Below, in pieces: positions 1 through 8,069 of a stretch of 64,000 bases of DNA (position 1 is its first letter; each line of letters starts with the position of its first letter). The stretch covers positions 240,320 to 304,319 of the forward strand of contig NZ_OEQK01000004.1 of NCBI RefSeq assembly GCF_900240405.1, in the 5' to 3' direction. The DNA is from Salirhabdus sp. Marseille-P4669. GTDB lineage: Bacteria; Bacillota; Bacilli; Bacillales; Alkalibacillaceae. The position numbers and the translations under genes were made by a program. The notes beneath the pieces are model-generated. The model was not told the DNA's origin. It was given only the letters and a program-made list of their open reading frames with translations, and ran no database searches.

Positions 1-8
1 AATCAAAT

Positions 9-23
9 AGTAAGCGCTTTACT
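9..23. promoter_or_regulatory. possible catabolite response element (cre) upstream of nagZ
   Basis: The 15-bp near-palindrome AGTAAGCGCTTTACT contains the AAGCG core of CcpA cre sites and departs from the consensus mainly at the outer bases. It lies about 230 bp before the nagZ-namZ pair. Carbon-catabolite control of murein recycling is plausible, but this is a sequence resemblance only, and the site could belong to a gene upstream of the window. Confidence 0.35.
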
Positions 24-249
24 AATAGTCTTGTACCAATTCGATTCTATTACCCTACTTTCATTACTTTTTACATAAAAGTAATTTTCCCACTATTCCT
101 CAACTCCTGTTTTTTAACACATTCATACTCCGTTGTTATGAGCTCAAGTTTTCTCTATTAACAATAGCCAGTAAAGGAGATGGTTGTTTTCGAGAATTGT
201 TTGTAAGGTAGTTTGATTCGCTATATCAAAAAAGATTGGGGGAGAAATA

Positions 250-2364
250 ATGCGAAAAATTAGTATGCTTTCTATCATTTCGGTTGTTCTCATATGTTCT
301 CAATTCCTTATGGGAGGTTCGTTTAAACTCGTGAGTGCAGAGAAAAGTACCACGAAATCAGACTTAATTATTTATCAAAATGTCCCACAAGTAGAAGTGG
401 AGGTAAATAACAATTCTATCGAGTTGAAAGCTCTTCATACCTATGAAGATGGACATTTTACACTTGCAACCTCCAACCATTTAGAGTGGAACTCTACAAA
501 TCAGAACGTTGCAACCGTTGATGAGAAGGGAAACGTGTTGTTCACAGGACAAAATGGAAGAACATTTATTACAGTTTCGGATGGGATTTATGAAGATCGA
601 ATTGCATTAGACTATAAGGTGGATCCAAAAGAAGCAAGGGAATCTACAGGGAAACCGAAAAGTAAACCACAAGTAGTAAAGCAAAAAGGAGATCGTTACC
701 ATATTATTGAAAATACAGTCTCACATATGACGCTAGAAGAAAAAATTGGCCAAATGCTTATGCCAGACTTTCGTACTTGGAACGGAGAAAATGTTACGGA
801 AATGCTTCCAGAAATCGAGCAGCTTATTGAAGAGTATCACTTAGGTGGTGTTATTTTATTTAGAGAAAATGTGGTTACAACCGAACAGACAGCAGAGCTT
901 GTGTCGGATTACCAAGCGGCAGCTGAAAAATATGGATTACTTCTTACGATTGATCAGGAAGGTGGTATTGTAACAAGACTACAATCTGGAACAGACATGC
1001 CAGGTAACATGGCATTAGGTGCAACTCGCTCTGAGGATGTTACATATCAGGTTGCAAAAGCCATTGGCGAAGAGCTAGAAGCACTTGGAATCAATATGAA
1101 TCTAGCTCCTGTATTAGATGTAAACAACAATCCAGATAATCCGGTAATTGGAGTCCGCTCATTTGGTAGTGATCCAGCTTTAGTCGGTGAATTGGGTGTG
1201 GCATATTTAGAAGGGCTTCAAAGTACTGGAGTTGCAGCAACAGCAAAACACTTTCCTGGACATGGTGACACTGCGGTGGATTCTCACTTAGGCTTACCAG
1301 AAGTGCCTCATGACAAAGATCGTTTGTTAGAAGTAGAGCTTTATCCATTTCAACAAGCTATGAACGCAGGCGTTGATGCTGTCATGACAGCCCATGTAAC
1401 CTTTCCGAAGATTGATGACACGAAAGTAATCTCCAAAAAGGATGGTTCTGAAATTGCACTGCCAGCGACCTTATCAGAGAAGGTGTTAACGGATTTGATG
1501 CGAGAAGAAATGCAATATAATGGGGTAATCATTACAGACGCAATGAACATGAACGCAATTACCGATCATTTTGGACCAGTTGATGCCGCAATTCGAGCGG
1601 TTAAAGCAGGTACAGATATTGTTCTTATGCCAGTAGGTTTAGAGGAGGTTGCTTCCGGGTTATTAGAAGCTGTTCAATCCGGAGAAATTACAGAATCCCG
1701 AATAGAACAGTCGGTTGAGCGTATTTTAACCCTCAAAGTAAAGCGGGGCATTTTTAAAGAAGAAACACCAACACCTATCGATGAAAAAATCGCAAATGCA
1801 CAAGAGGTTGTCGGTTCTCAGGATCATAAAAGAATAGAAGCTACAGCTGCTCATCAATCGATAACACTTGTGAAAAATGATGACGCCCTTCCGTTAAATG
1901 TAGCGGAGAATGAAAAGATTGTTGTTATAGGTGGGACCTATGGAGATAGCCTGGCCAATGCAATTACGGAAAAGCATGCCAATACAGACTATATAAGTAC
2001 AACAGGCCCATTAACAGATAGCCAATTAACTCAATTAGACGATGCGAAAGCTGTCATTATTGGTACCTACACATACAATGTTTCCGGACGTGCGGAGACT
2101 AGTGAACAAATGCAAATGGTACATCAAGTAATGGAATATAGTGAAGCACCGGTAATTGGGATCGGTATCCGTAACCCATATGACATCATGGCTTATCCAA
2201 CCATAGATGCTTATTTAGCTCAATATGGATTTAGAGAAGCGAGCTTCGAAGCAACAGCAAATACACTCTTTGGGCACAACATTCCGACCGGTACATTGCC
2301 TGTTTCCATACCAAATGCTGCAGGAGGAACGCTATACGAATTTGGTCATGGATTACATTATTAA
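250..2364 (+). CDS. nagZ: secreted beta-N-acetylglucosaminidase, glycoside hydrolase family 3 (NagZ/YbbD type)
   Basis: A 704-residue secreted GH3 enzyme expected to release terminal GlcNAc from peptidoglycan fragments. Residues 1-30 form a signal peptide (basic start, hydrophobic core, VSA-E cleavage). Residues about 45-125 look like an immunoglobulin-like Big2 wall-binding segment. The GH3 barrel follows, with the Bacillus-type His loop KHFPGHGDTAVDSH near residue 332 and the catalytic Asp in ITDAMNM near 426. A C-terminal alpha/beta domain (about 540-704) matches YbbD architecture. The start has GGGGGAG seven bases upstream. It is followed 39 bp later by namZ, as in the B. subtilis ybbD-ybbC pair. 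The murQ, murR, murP and amiE genes of the B. subtilis operon are not in the window. Confidence 0.93.
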   Translation: MRKISMLSIISVVLICSQFLMGGSFKLVSAEKSTTKSDLIIYQNVPQVEVEVNNNSIELKALHTYEDGHFTLATSNHLEWNSTNQNVATVDEKGNVLFTGQNGRTFITVSDGIYEDRIALDYKVDPKEARESTGKPKSKPQVVKQKGDRYHIIENTVSHMTLEEKIGQMLMPDFRTWNGENVTEMLPEIEQLIEEYHLGGVILFRENVVTTEQTAELVSDYQAAAEKYGLLLTIDQEGGIVTRLQSGTDMPGNMALGATRSEDVTYQVAKAIGEELEALGINMNLAPVLDVNNNPDNPVIGVRSFGSDPALVGELGVAYLEGLQSTGVAATAKHFPGHGDTAVDSHLGLPEVPHDKDRLLEVELYPFQQAMNAGVDAVMTAHVTFPKIDDTKVISKKDGSEIALPATLSEKVLTDLMREEMQYNGVIITDAMNMNAITDHFGPVDAAIRAVKAGTDIVLMPVGLEEVASGLLEAVQSGEITESRIEQSVERILTLKVKRGIFKEETPTPIDEKIANAQEVVGSQDHKRIEATAAHQSITLVKNDDALPLNVAENEKIVVIGGTYGDSLANAITEKHANTDYISTTGPLTDSQLTQLDDAKAVIIGTYTYNVSGRAETSEQMQMVHQVMEYSEAPVIGIGIRNPYDIMAYPTIDAYLAQYGFREASFEATANTLFGHNIPTGTLPVSIPNAAGGTLYEFGHGLHY

Positions 2365-2403
2365 AAATGCTTTGTTAAGACCTTAATATAGAGGAGGGAT
2401 TAG

Positions 2404-3663
2404 ATGAAAAAAGGATTTGTTATGTTGTTAACAGCTGTTTTGGTGTTATGGTCCTTAACTGGTGTTGTCGCAACAGGTAATGGCAACGGAAATCAATATG
2501 GTCATGAAAAAGGAAAAGGAAATCCCCATAAGTTTAAGCTCGGTGTTGAAGTGCTGCTTGAAGAGCGAAAGGATTTAATTGAAGGAAAGCGAGTAGGACT
2601 AATTACCAATCCAACTGGTGTAGACCAGGAACTAAATAGTATCGTTGACCTTTTATATAACGATGAGGATGTGGAATTAACGGCTCTATATGGACCAGAG
2701 CACGGAGTTCGTGGAAGTGCACAGGCAGGAGAATATGTTGAATACTACATGGATGAAGAAACGGGTCTTCCAGTGTATAGTTTATATGGAGAAACGAGAA
2801 AACCGACTCCAGAAATGCTGGAAGATGTAGACGTCTTATTGTTTGACATTCAAGATGTAGGAAGTCGTTTCTATACGTATATTTACACGATGGCATATGC
2901 TATGGAGGCAGCACAAGAAAATAATATTGAGTTTATTGTATTAGACCGCCCGAACCCAATCGGTGGCGAAAAAGTAGAAGGCCCAGTATTAGATCCGGAA
3001 TATGCGTCCTTTGTTGGAAATTATCCAATTCCTTTACGACATGGTATGACAGTAGGGGAGCTTGCAAAATTATTTAACGAGGAATTCGGGATTGGCGCAG
3101 ATTTAACCGTTGTAGAAATGAATGGCTGGGAACGAGATATGTATTACGATGAAACACCGCTAGATTTTGTCATGCCATCTCCAAACATGCCTACATTGGA
3201 GACAGCTATGGTATATCCTGGTGCAGCTTTAATGGAGGGAACGAACGTATCAGAAGGAAGAGGTACGACTAAACCGTTTGAATTAATTGGTGCACCGTTT
3301 ATCAATAGTACACAGCTAGCTGAGGAATTGAATGCTTTACAGTTACCGGGAGTCATGTTTAGAGCAGCATCCTTTACTCCGCTATTTTCCAAGCATAGCG
3401 GAAATTTATCCAATGGTATTGAAATACATGTAACAGATCGAGATGCTTATTTACCGGTGGAAACAGGATTGCACATTGTGAAAACCATCTATGATTTATA
3501 TCCTGAGGATGTTACCTTCCGTGACTTTTTCCATAATTTAATCGGGAATGGCTGGGTACTAGAAGCGATACAAAATGGTCAATCCGTTGAAGAAATAAAA
3601 GCACAATGGCAAGATGAACTAGATGCATTTAAGGATGTCCGTGCAAACTACTTGTTATATTAA
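2404..3663 (+). CDS. namZ: exo-beta-N-acetylmuramidase NamZ (DUF1343 / YbbC family)
   Basis: A 419-residue DUF1343 protein. Family members (B. subtilis YbbC/NamZ) remove terminal MurNAc from peptidoglycan strands, the complement to NagZ, so the two together would shorten glycan chains from the non-reducing end. An N-terminal signal peptide (about 1-24) is followed by a Gly/Asn-rich linker. The conserved motifs GLITNPTGVD, YGPEHGVRG (about residue 95) and DRPNPIGG are all present. The GAGGAGGGATTAG ribosome site directly precedes the ATG. It is the second gene of a two-gene unit closed by a terminator at about 3.7 kb. Full length for the family and no defects seen. Confidence 0.93.
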   Translation: MKKGFVMLLTAVLVLWSLTGVVATGNGNGNQYGHEKGKGNPHKFKLGVEVLLEERKDLIEGKRVGLITNPTGVDQELNSIVDLLYNDEDVELTALYGPEHGVRGSAQAGEYVEYYMDEETGLPVYSLYGETRKPTPEMLEDVDVLLFDIQDVGSRFYTYIYTMAYAMEAAQENNIEFIVLDRPNPIGGEKVEGPVLDPEYASFVGNYPIPLRHGMTVGELAKLFNEEFGIGADLTVVEMNGWERDMYYDETPLDFVMPSPNMPTLETAMVYPGAALMEGTNVSEGRGTTKPFELIGAPFINSTQLAEELNALQLPGVMFRAASFTPLFSKHSGNLSNGIEIHVTDRDAYLPVETGLHIVKTIYDLYPEDVTFRDFFHNLIGNGWVLEAIQNGQSVEEIKAQWQDELDAFKDVRANYLLY

Positions 3664-3670
3664 TACAATT

Positions 3671-3706
3671 AAATGCTCAATCTCATAATGGGATTGAGCA
3701 TTTTTC
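3671..3706 (+). terminator. Rho-independent terminator of nagZ-namZ
   Basis: A 12-bp perfect stem (AAATGCTCAATC with GATTGAGCATTT) around a 9-base loop, followed by a run of T, 8 bp after the namZ stop codon. Confidence 0.9.
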
Positions 3707-3797
3707 ATTGTATGTTCACTTTTTTGTGGTATGTTGGGATTTAGGATAACTTATACTAAAACTGTACTAAAGGACATATATAAAATGAGGTGTAACA

Positions 3798-4088
3798 ATG
3801 AAGTTTAATGTGAGCAACGATGCAGCTAAATGGTTTATTGAGGAATTTGATTTAGAAAAAGGGGATTATGTCCAAATATCTGCCAAGCTTTATGGAGGAA
3901 TTCCTACTGTATTTCCAAGCTATTTTTTAGGCATTACAGTTGGGAATGAGGGAGATATTGCCTATCAGGATGAAAAAGAGGGAATTACTTTTTACATAAA
4001 TAATACGAATGCATGGTTATTGGAAAATCATCGTATTGAAGTAGAATTGGATGGGGAGGATGTTGATTTTAAGTTTATAGAAGACTAG
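3798..4088 (+). CDS. HesB/YadR/YfhF-family protein (YneR-like) without cysteines
   Basis: A 96-residue acidic protein matching the HesB/IscA-like fold as seen in B. subtilis YneR: a start of the form K-F-N-V-S-x-x-A-A-K-W-F, a central GGIPTVFPSYFLGI stretch and a VDFKFIED-type end. True A-type Fe-S carriers use three conserved Cys; this protein contains none, so it cannot bind a cluster in the IscA way and its role is unknown. Its ribosome site is AATGAGGTGTAACA. It is monocistronic, between the namZ terminator and the HD-domain gene. Confidence 0.75.
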   Translation: MKFNVSNDAAKWFIEEFDLEKGDYVQISAKLYGGIPTVFPSYFLGITVGNEGDIAYQDEKEGITFYINNTNAWLLENHRIEVELDGEDVDFKFIED

Positions 4089-4205
4089 TAGGAGACGAGC
4101 TTGCTGTATCGTATGGCTAGCCTTTTTACCAAATTCGTTGATTACGGAATATAATAATGATAGTATATGGATATTTAACGAAAAATGGGCAAAGGGGACG
4201 ATTAG

Positions 4206-4736
4206 ATGAGAAAGGTTTCCTTACAAGATATTTACGAGCATCCCATTACACAGAAGTATGTTAGACGTTCTGGGATGGCTCATGCTATTTCGGTAGCGTA
4301 TCATGCATTTCATCTTGCAAAAGAATATGAAGTGAATCCAGATTGGGCAGCAAAGGCTGGCTTTTTGCATGACATTGGCCATTATGAATGGTATACAGGT
4401 GGAGAATGGGACTATGATCAATATCGGGAATATGACATTCATCCGATAAAAGGAGCAGAAAGAGCTCATAAATTGCTCATCCGTTTAGGAGAGGATAAGC
4501 TTGCTGCGAAAGAAATTTCCCATGCCATTCTATTTCATACAGAATCAGCGTTGCCTAAAGGAAATGTGGAGTTAAATGCCATGCAAAAGGTTGTGCATCT
4601 CGCAGATGAAAAGGATAAACAACCTGGTGATGAGCACCACTACCGTAATATTGATCAGGAAAAAGAACGATTCCTAGTGAAACGTTTAGATGAAAAAATT
4701 GAACAGGCTTTGGCTCGAGAAATAGAGCCGAAATAA
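4206..4736 (+). CDS. HD-domain phosphohydrolase family protein
   Basis: A 176-residue soluble protein with an HD metal-binding signature: an early His in SGMAHAISVAYHAFHLA, the HD pair in GFLHDIGHYEW (about residues 53-60), a His in SHAILFHTES and a terminal Asp in VVHLADEKD. This pattern is typical of metal-dependent nucleotide phosphohydrolases, but the substrate cannot be read from sequence. GGGGACGATTAG gives the ATG start. It converges with guaC. Confidence 0.75.
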   Translation: MRKVSLQDIYEHPITQKYVRRSGMAHAISVAYHAFHLAKEYEVNPDWAAKAGFLHDIGHYEWYTGGEWDYDQYREYDIHPIKGAERAHKLLIRLGEDKLAAKEISHAILFHTESALPKGNVELNAMQKVVHLADEKDKQPGDEHHYRNIDQEKERFLVKRLDEKIEQALAREIEPK

Positions 4737-4778
4737 TAGCCTTCGTCAACAATCAAATGCTATCTTATTGATAAATAA

Positions 4779-4808
4779 AGAGCAAACACTAATTAAAGTG
4801 GTTGCTCA
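4779..4808 (-). terminator. terminator between guaC (minus) and the HD gene (plus)
   Basis: A GAGCAA/TTGCTC stem extended by CAC/GTG. On the minus strand it is followed by CTTTATTTAT, so it mainly ends guaC. Confidence 0.65.
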
Positions 4809-4821
4809 TATAAGTAGGAAA

Positions 4822-5805
4822 TTAATATACTTTATCTCCATTAAAAATGGAGTTTTTAACAACTACGTAATCGACATTGCGGATGGCGTTTAATTTGTTA
4901 CCACCTGCGTATGAGATAGAAGATTGTAGGTCTTGCTCCATTTCTGTTAAAGTGTCTTGTAGCTTTCCTTTATATTCGACAAACATTTTTTTACCTTCAA
5001 CGTTACGCTTTTCTCCTTTTTGGAATTCAGAAGCCGATCCAAAATACTCTTTATAGAGCTTTCCATCATGCTCAACTGTTTCTCCAGGAGATTCTTCATG
5101 CCCTGCGAATAAGGAACCAATCATAACCATAGAAGCTCCGAAACGAATGGATTTTGCTATGTCTCCGTGTGTGCGGATTCCACCGTCTGCAATAATTGGT
5201 TTACTCGCAGCTTTTGCGCACCAGCGTAGTGCTGCTAATTGCCACCCACCAGTACCAAAACCAGTTTTTATTTTCGTAATACATACTTTTCCTGGTCCAA
5301 TTCCAACTTTTGTTGCATCTGCACCAGCATTTTCTAATTCGCGGACAGCTTCAGGAGTACCAACGTTTCCTGCAATGACAAAGCTGTTTGGCAAATGCTT
5401 CTTAATATGCTGAATCATATTTATAACCGCATTGGAATGTCCATGCGCAATATCAATCGTGATGAATTCTGGAGATAGATTCGCTGCTGCAACTTCCTCT
5501 ACAAATTGATATTCTTCTTCTTTTACTCCGACACTGATAGAAGCATAAAGCCCTCTAGCGTTCATATCTTTAATAAATTCAATTCGTGTTTCTGGATTAA
5601 AACGATGCATTATATAAAAGTAATTATTTTCAGCTAATGTAATGGCAATTTTTTCGTCGATAATTGTCTGCATATTGGCAGGCACTACAGGTAATTTAAA
5701 TGTGTGTCCCCCTAAAGTTACAGTAGTATCGCATTCTGAGCGGCTGTTTACCACACATTTTGCAGGAATTAATTGAATATCTTCGTAATCAAACACGTTC
5801 TCCAT
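4822..5805 (-). CDS. guaC: GMP reductase
   Basis: A 327-residue IMPDH/GMPR-family barrel that converts GMP to IMP with NADPH, returning guanine nucleotides to the purine pool. The catalytic Cys lies in [13 protein letters not shown] (about residue 175), and the [14 protein letters not shown] phosphate-binding motif is present. The sequence is close to B. subtilis GuaC (YumD) and has its length. The ATG giving MENVFDYED is chosen because AGGGGTGA sits five bases upstream; an in-frame GTG nine bases earlier overlaps that site. It stands alone on the minus strand with its own terminator. Confidence 0.95.
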   Translation of the reverse strand: MENVFDYEDIQLIPAKCVVNSRSECDTTVTLGGHTFKLPVVPANMQTIIDEKIAITLAENNYFYIMHRFNPETRIEFIKDMNARGLYASISVGVKEEEYQFVEEVAAANLSPEFITIDIAHGHSNAVINMIQHIKKHLPNSFVIAGNVGTPEAVRELENAGADATKVGIGPGKVCITKIKTGFGTGGWQLAALRWCAKAASKPIIADGGIRTHGDIAKSIRFGASMVMIGSLFAGHEESPGETVEHDGKLYKEYFGSASEFQKGEKRNVEGKKMFVEYKGKLQDTLTEMEQDLQSSISYAGGNKLNAIRNVDYVVVKNSIFNGDKVY

Positions 5806-6195
5806 ATATTTCACCCCTAAAGACGAATATTTTTCATTTTATTTATAATAATTGTTCGACCATTAGTAATTTACCCTATTTTTAATGTAATGTCAAAGGT
5901 TTTTCTTAAAATAAGGACAAATTTCCGTACAATGCAAAGTGGTTTATAATTATTTGTAGGTGTTTTGGTTGATTTTGCATTGCTTTTTCTATGAGAAATG
6001 TATTATAAAAACAGTTAATAACGATTATACAGAGAAGATATAAAGCTTTCGTTCGGGAAAGAGTGCGTTTTCGTTGCTATATTTGTATAGGAAATTAGCA
6101 ATAGGAAAAATTAGGGAAAACGTCCTATTCCTTTATTGAAACGAAACGAGGGTGGTTTCGTATATAAACTATCAACAAAATTAGGAGGAAATAAA
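5806..6195. other. divergent intergenic region, guaC / lipoprotein
   Basis: An AT-rich gene-less stretch that must hold promoters for both divergent genes. Apart from a weak PurBox-like site (5851-5863) no unambiguous promoter pair, RNA motif or repeat could be fixed here. Confidence 0.5.
5851..5863 (-). promoter_or_regulatory. possible PurR box upstream of guaC
   Basis: On the minus strand ATGGTCGAACAAT matches the PurR PurBox AWWWCCGAACWWT at 10 of 13 positions. A weaker inverted partner (AAAGACGAATATT) sits at 5819-5831. B. subtilis guaC belongs to the PurR regulon, but the 19-bp gap here is larger than the usual 16-17 and the second box is very close to the gene. Confidence 0.3.
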
Positions 6196-6996
6196 ATGAA
6201 GAAATGGTTTGGCTCGATTCTCATACTACTGTTTACCCTTACCTTAGCTGCTTGTGGAAGTGAGAATGCAGATGTTAATGAAATATACAAAAATGCAGTG
6301 GAAGCAGCGGAGGATATGAAAAGTGCAGAATTTGTAATCGACTTAACGCAGGATATGAAACTAGCTTCGCAAGGTATGGAAATGACGATGGATAGCAAGA
6401 TGGAGGGATCAATGATAGTAGAACCTATGGCAATGCATCAAAAAGGAACAATGAATGTAATGATGGCAGGAGAATCAATGGAAATGGATATGGAAATGTA
6501 TATGGTGGATGATGAAGTTTACATGTATGATTCCGAATCAGCTGCATGGATGAAAATGGATGCCGGAATGGTTCCGCAAATAACTGGAGAACAACCAGAT
6601 GTGAATGAGCAGTTAGAGATGATGGAACCATATATTGAAGATTTTAAGCAAGAGGAGAAAGACGGTAACTATGTATTACGTTTTACGGCTGATGGAGATG
6701 GGGTAAAAGAATTAACGAAAGAGCTTATGAGTCAATATATGAACCAAGATGTTACCGCACAACTTGGAGATATTACAGAGGTTTTGGATAATACAGAAAT
6801 AAGCGATGTCAGTATTTCCATGTATATTGATAAAGAGTCCTATCAGTTAAGAAAATATGATATGGATATGGATATGAAAATGAATATTGAAGGTGAAGAA
6901 CTCGAATTAGCTCAACAAGCTACAATGGAATATACAAGTATAAATAAAGTAGAGAAAATAGAAGTGCCGCAAGAAGTAAAAGATTCAAGTATGTAA
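6196..6996 (+). CDS. Met-rich lipoprotein, DUF6612-like
   Basis: A 266-residue predicted lipoprotein. Residues 1-19 form a lipoprotein signal with lipobox LAAC-G, so the Cys at about residue 20 would be acylated and the protein tethered outside the membrane. The mature part resembles LolA/LppX-like Bacillus lipoproteins (DUF6612). It is very rich in Met and acidic residues between about 50 and 135 (MEMTMDSKMEGSM, MEMDMEMYM). The ATG is chosen because AGGAGGAAATAAA precedes it; the frame extends 20 codons upstream without a ribosome site. Function unknown; lipid or hydrophobic ligand binding is only a fold-based guess. Confidence 0.8.
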   Translation: MKKWFGSILILLFTLTLAACGSENADVNEIYKNAVEAAEDMKSAEFVIDLTQDMKLASQGMEMTMDSKMEGSMIVEPMAMHQKGTMNVMMAGESMEMDMEMYMVDDEVYMYDSESAAWMKMDAGMVPQITGEQPDVNEQLEMMEPYIEDFKQEEKDGNYVLRFTADGDGVKELTKELMSQYMNQDVTAQLGDITEVLDNTEISDVSISMYIDKESYQLRKYDMDMDMKMNIEGEELELAQQATMEYTSINKVEKIEVPQEVKDSSM

Positions 6997-7026
6997 AGGG
7001 GTAAAGTACTAAAACGAATTCATTTA

Positions 7027-7063
7027 ACAAGCCGGAAACAGAATTGTTCTGTTTCCGGCTTGT
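7027..7063 (+). terminator. strong hairpin after the lipoprotein gene
   Basis: A perfect 17-bp stem beginning ACAAGCCGGAAAC with a 3-base loop, 30 bp after the stop. The T-run is weak (TCTACATT), so termination is likely but not certain. Confidence 0.7.
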
Positions 7064-7167
7064 TCTACATTACATTGCATATCAGGGGAGAGTGAAGCGT
7101 TTTTACAGCTGTGGTCTCATTTCGATTAATTCATCTATCTATTGGTTAACCTAAATATGGGTGATCA

Positions 7168-7434
7168 ATGATGAAGGCAAGCGATTTGGAACGAAAAAAA
7201 TTTGATAAAGCATTAGATGTTATTATTGAATTGTTTAATAATCTGGAAAATGATGAACCAATTATCAATTTTAAGGATGATGTATGGATTACCATACAAA
7301 AGGCGAAAAAAAAGTATGGCGATGAAATGGTCGATGAGAAACTAAATACAATTGTTATGGAGACACTCTCTTGGCTTGAATTAGAGGATGTTGTGTTGGA
7401 GGAAGAGGAAGAAGCTACTGAAGAAGAAGAGTAA
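7168..7434 (+). CDS. small acidic protein of unknown function
   Basis: An 88-residue protein, not recognised. It starts MMKASDLERKKFDKALDV, is predicted mainly helical and ends in a run of acidic residues (EEEEEATEEEE). No signal peptide or membrane segment. GGGTGATCA precedes the first ATG, and a second ATG follows directly, so the exact start is uncertain. It lies alone between the lipoprotein hairpin and the terminator of the converging secretion operon. Confidence 0.6.
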   Translation: MMKASDLERKKFDKALDVIIELFNNLENDEPIINFKDDVWITIQKAKKKYGDEMVDEKLNTIVMETLSWLELEDVVLEEEEEATEEEE

Positions 7435-7559
7435 ACGGTACATCTGGAAAACTTCTCTATCCTATGTCTTTATGGAATGCCATAACAGTTATAAGGCCTA
7501 AAGGTAAATTTCCTGGGCTATCTTCGGCCGAGCTTATGTTAGAGATTATCATTAAAATA

Positions 7560-7591
7560 GAAAAGAGCGTTAGTCTAGGAGACTAACGCTC
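7560..7591 (-). terminator. terminator of the type VII secretion operon
   Basis: A perfect 12-bp stem GAGCGTTAGTCT with AGACTAACGCTC and a 3-base loop. On the minus strand it is followed by TTTTCTATTTT, five bases past the essA stop codon. Confidence 0.9.
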
Positions 7592-7595
7592 ACTT

Positions 7596-8069
7596 TTATG
7601 GCTGATCCTGAATACTATCTCTTAATTTCGGAATAATCCAGAAAAACATAAATCCAATTACAATTGCAGTGAAAAACCATAAGAAATGCTTTACTTCTAA
7701 TACACTACCGTCATAGTATACCCGTTCTCTCTGAGCATAATGATTACTCGCAACTTCTTCATCAAAGAGACCGATTTGTTGTGCTTGTGTTGTAATCGAA
7801 TTTGTTTTGGTGCCAACGGAAGTGAATAGCTGGCTTTGGATGATTTCACTTTTGCTTGTGTCATTTGGGATAAAGGTTAAATTCTTTTGTTCTTCTGGTA
7901 ATTCCTGTTTGATTGCAGCCTGATTTTGTTCCCGAAAGGAATTTGTATTGATTTCTATTTTCTTTTCCTCGTAAATATGTGGTTGAACAGGATCGGGTTC
8001 CTCTGCATGTATCGTAATTTGTTGAAAGGTTAGAAGGGAGAAAAGCATTAGAATACTAAGACGCTTCAT
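7596..8069 (-). CDS. essA: type VII secretion protein EssA (YueC)
   Basis: A 157-residue membrane protein in the last position of the T7SS operon, where B. subtilis has yueC (EssA). A signal/anchor (about 1-22) and one C-terminal transmembrane helix (about 128-148, FLWFFTAIVIGFMFFWIIP) flank a Gln/Asn-rich external part. GGTGGAGGAAG precedes the ATG, and its first 14 bp overlap the end of esaA, indicating translational coupling. Identification rests on the architecture and conserved operon position as much as on sequence. Confidence 0.85.
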   Translation of the reverse strand: MKRLSILMLFSLLTFQQITIHAEEPDPVQPHIYEEKKIEINTNSFREQNQAAIKQELPEEQKNLTFIPNDTSKSEIIQSQLFTSVGTKTNSITTQAQQIGLFDEEVASNHYAQRERVYYDGSVLEVKHFLWFFTAIVIGFMFFWIIPKLRDSIQDQP

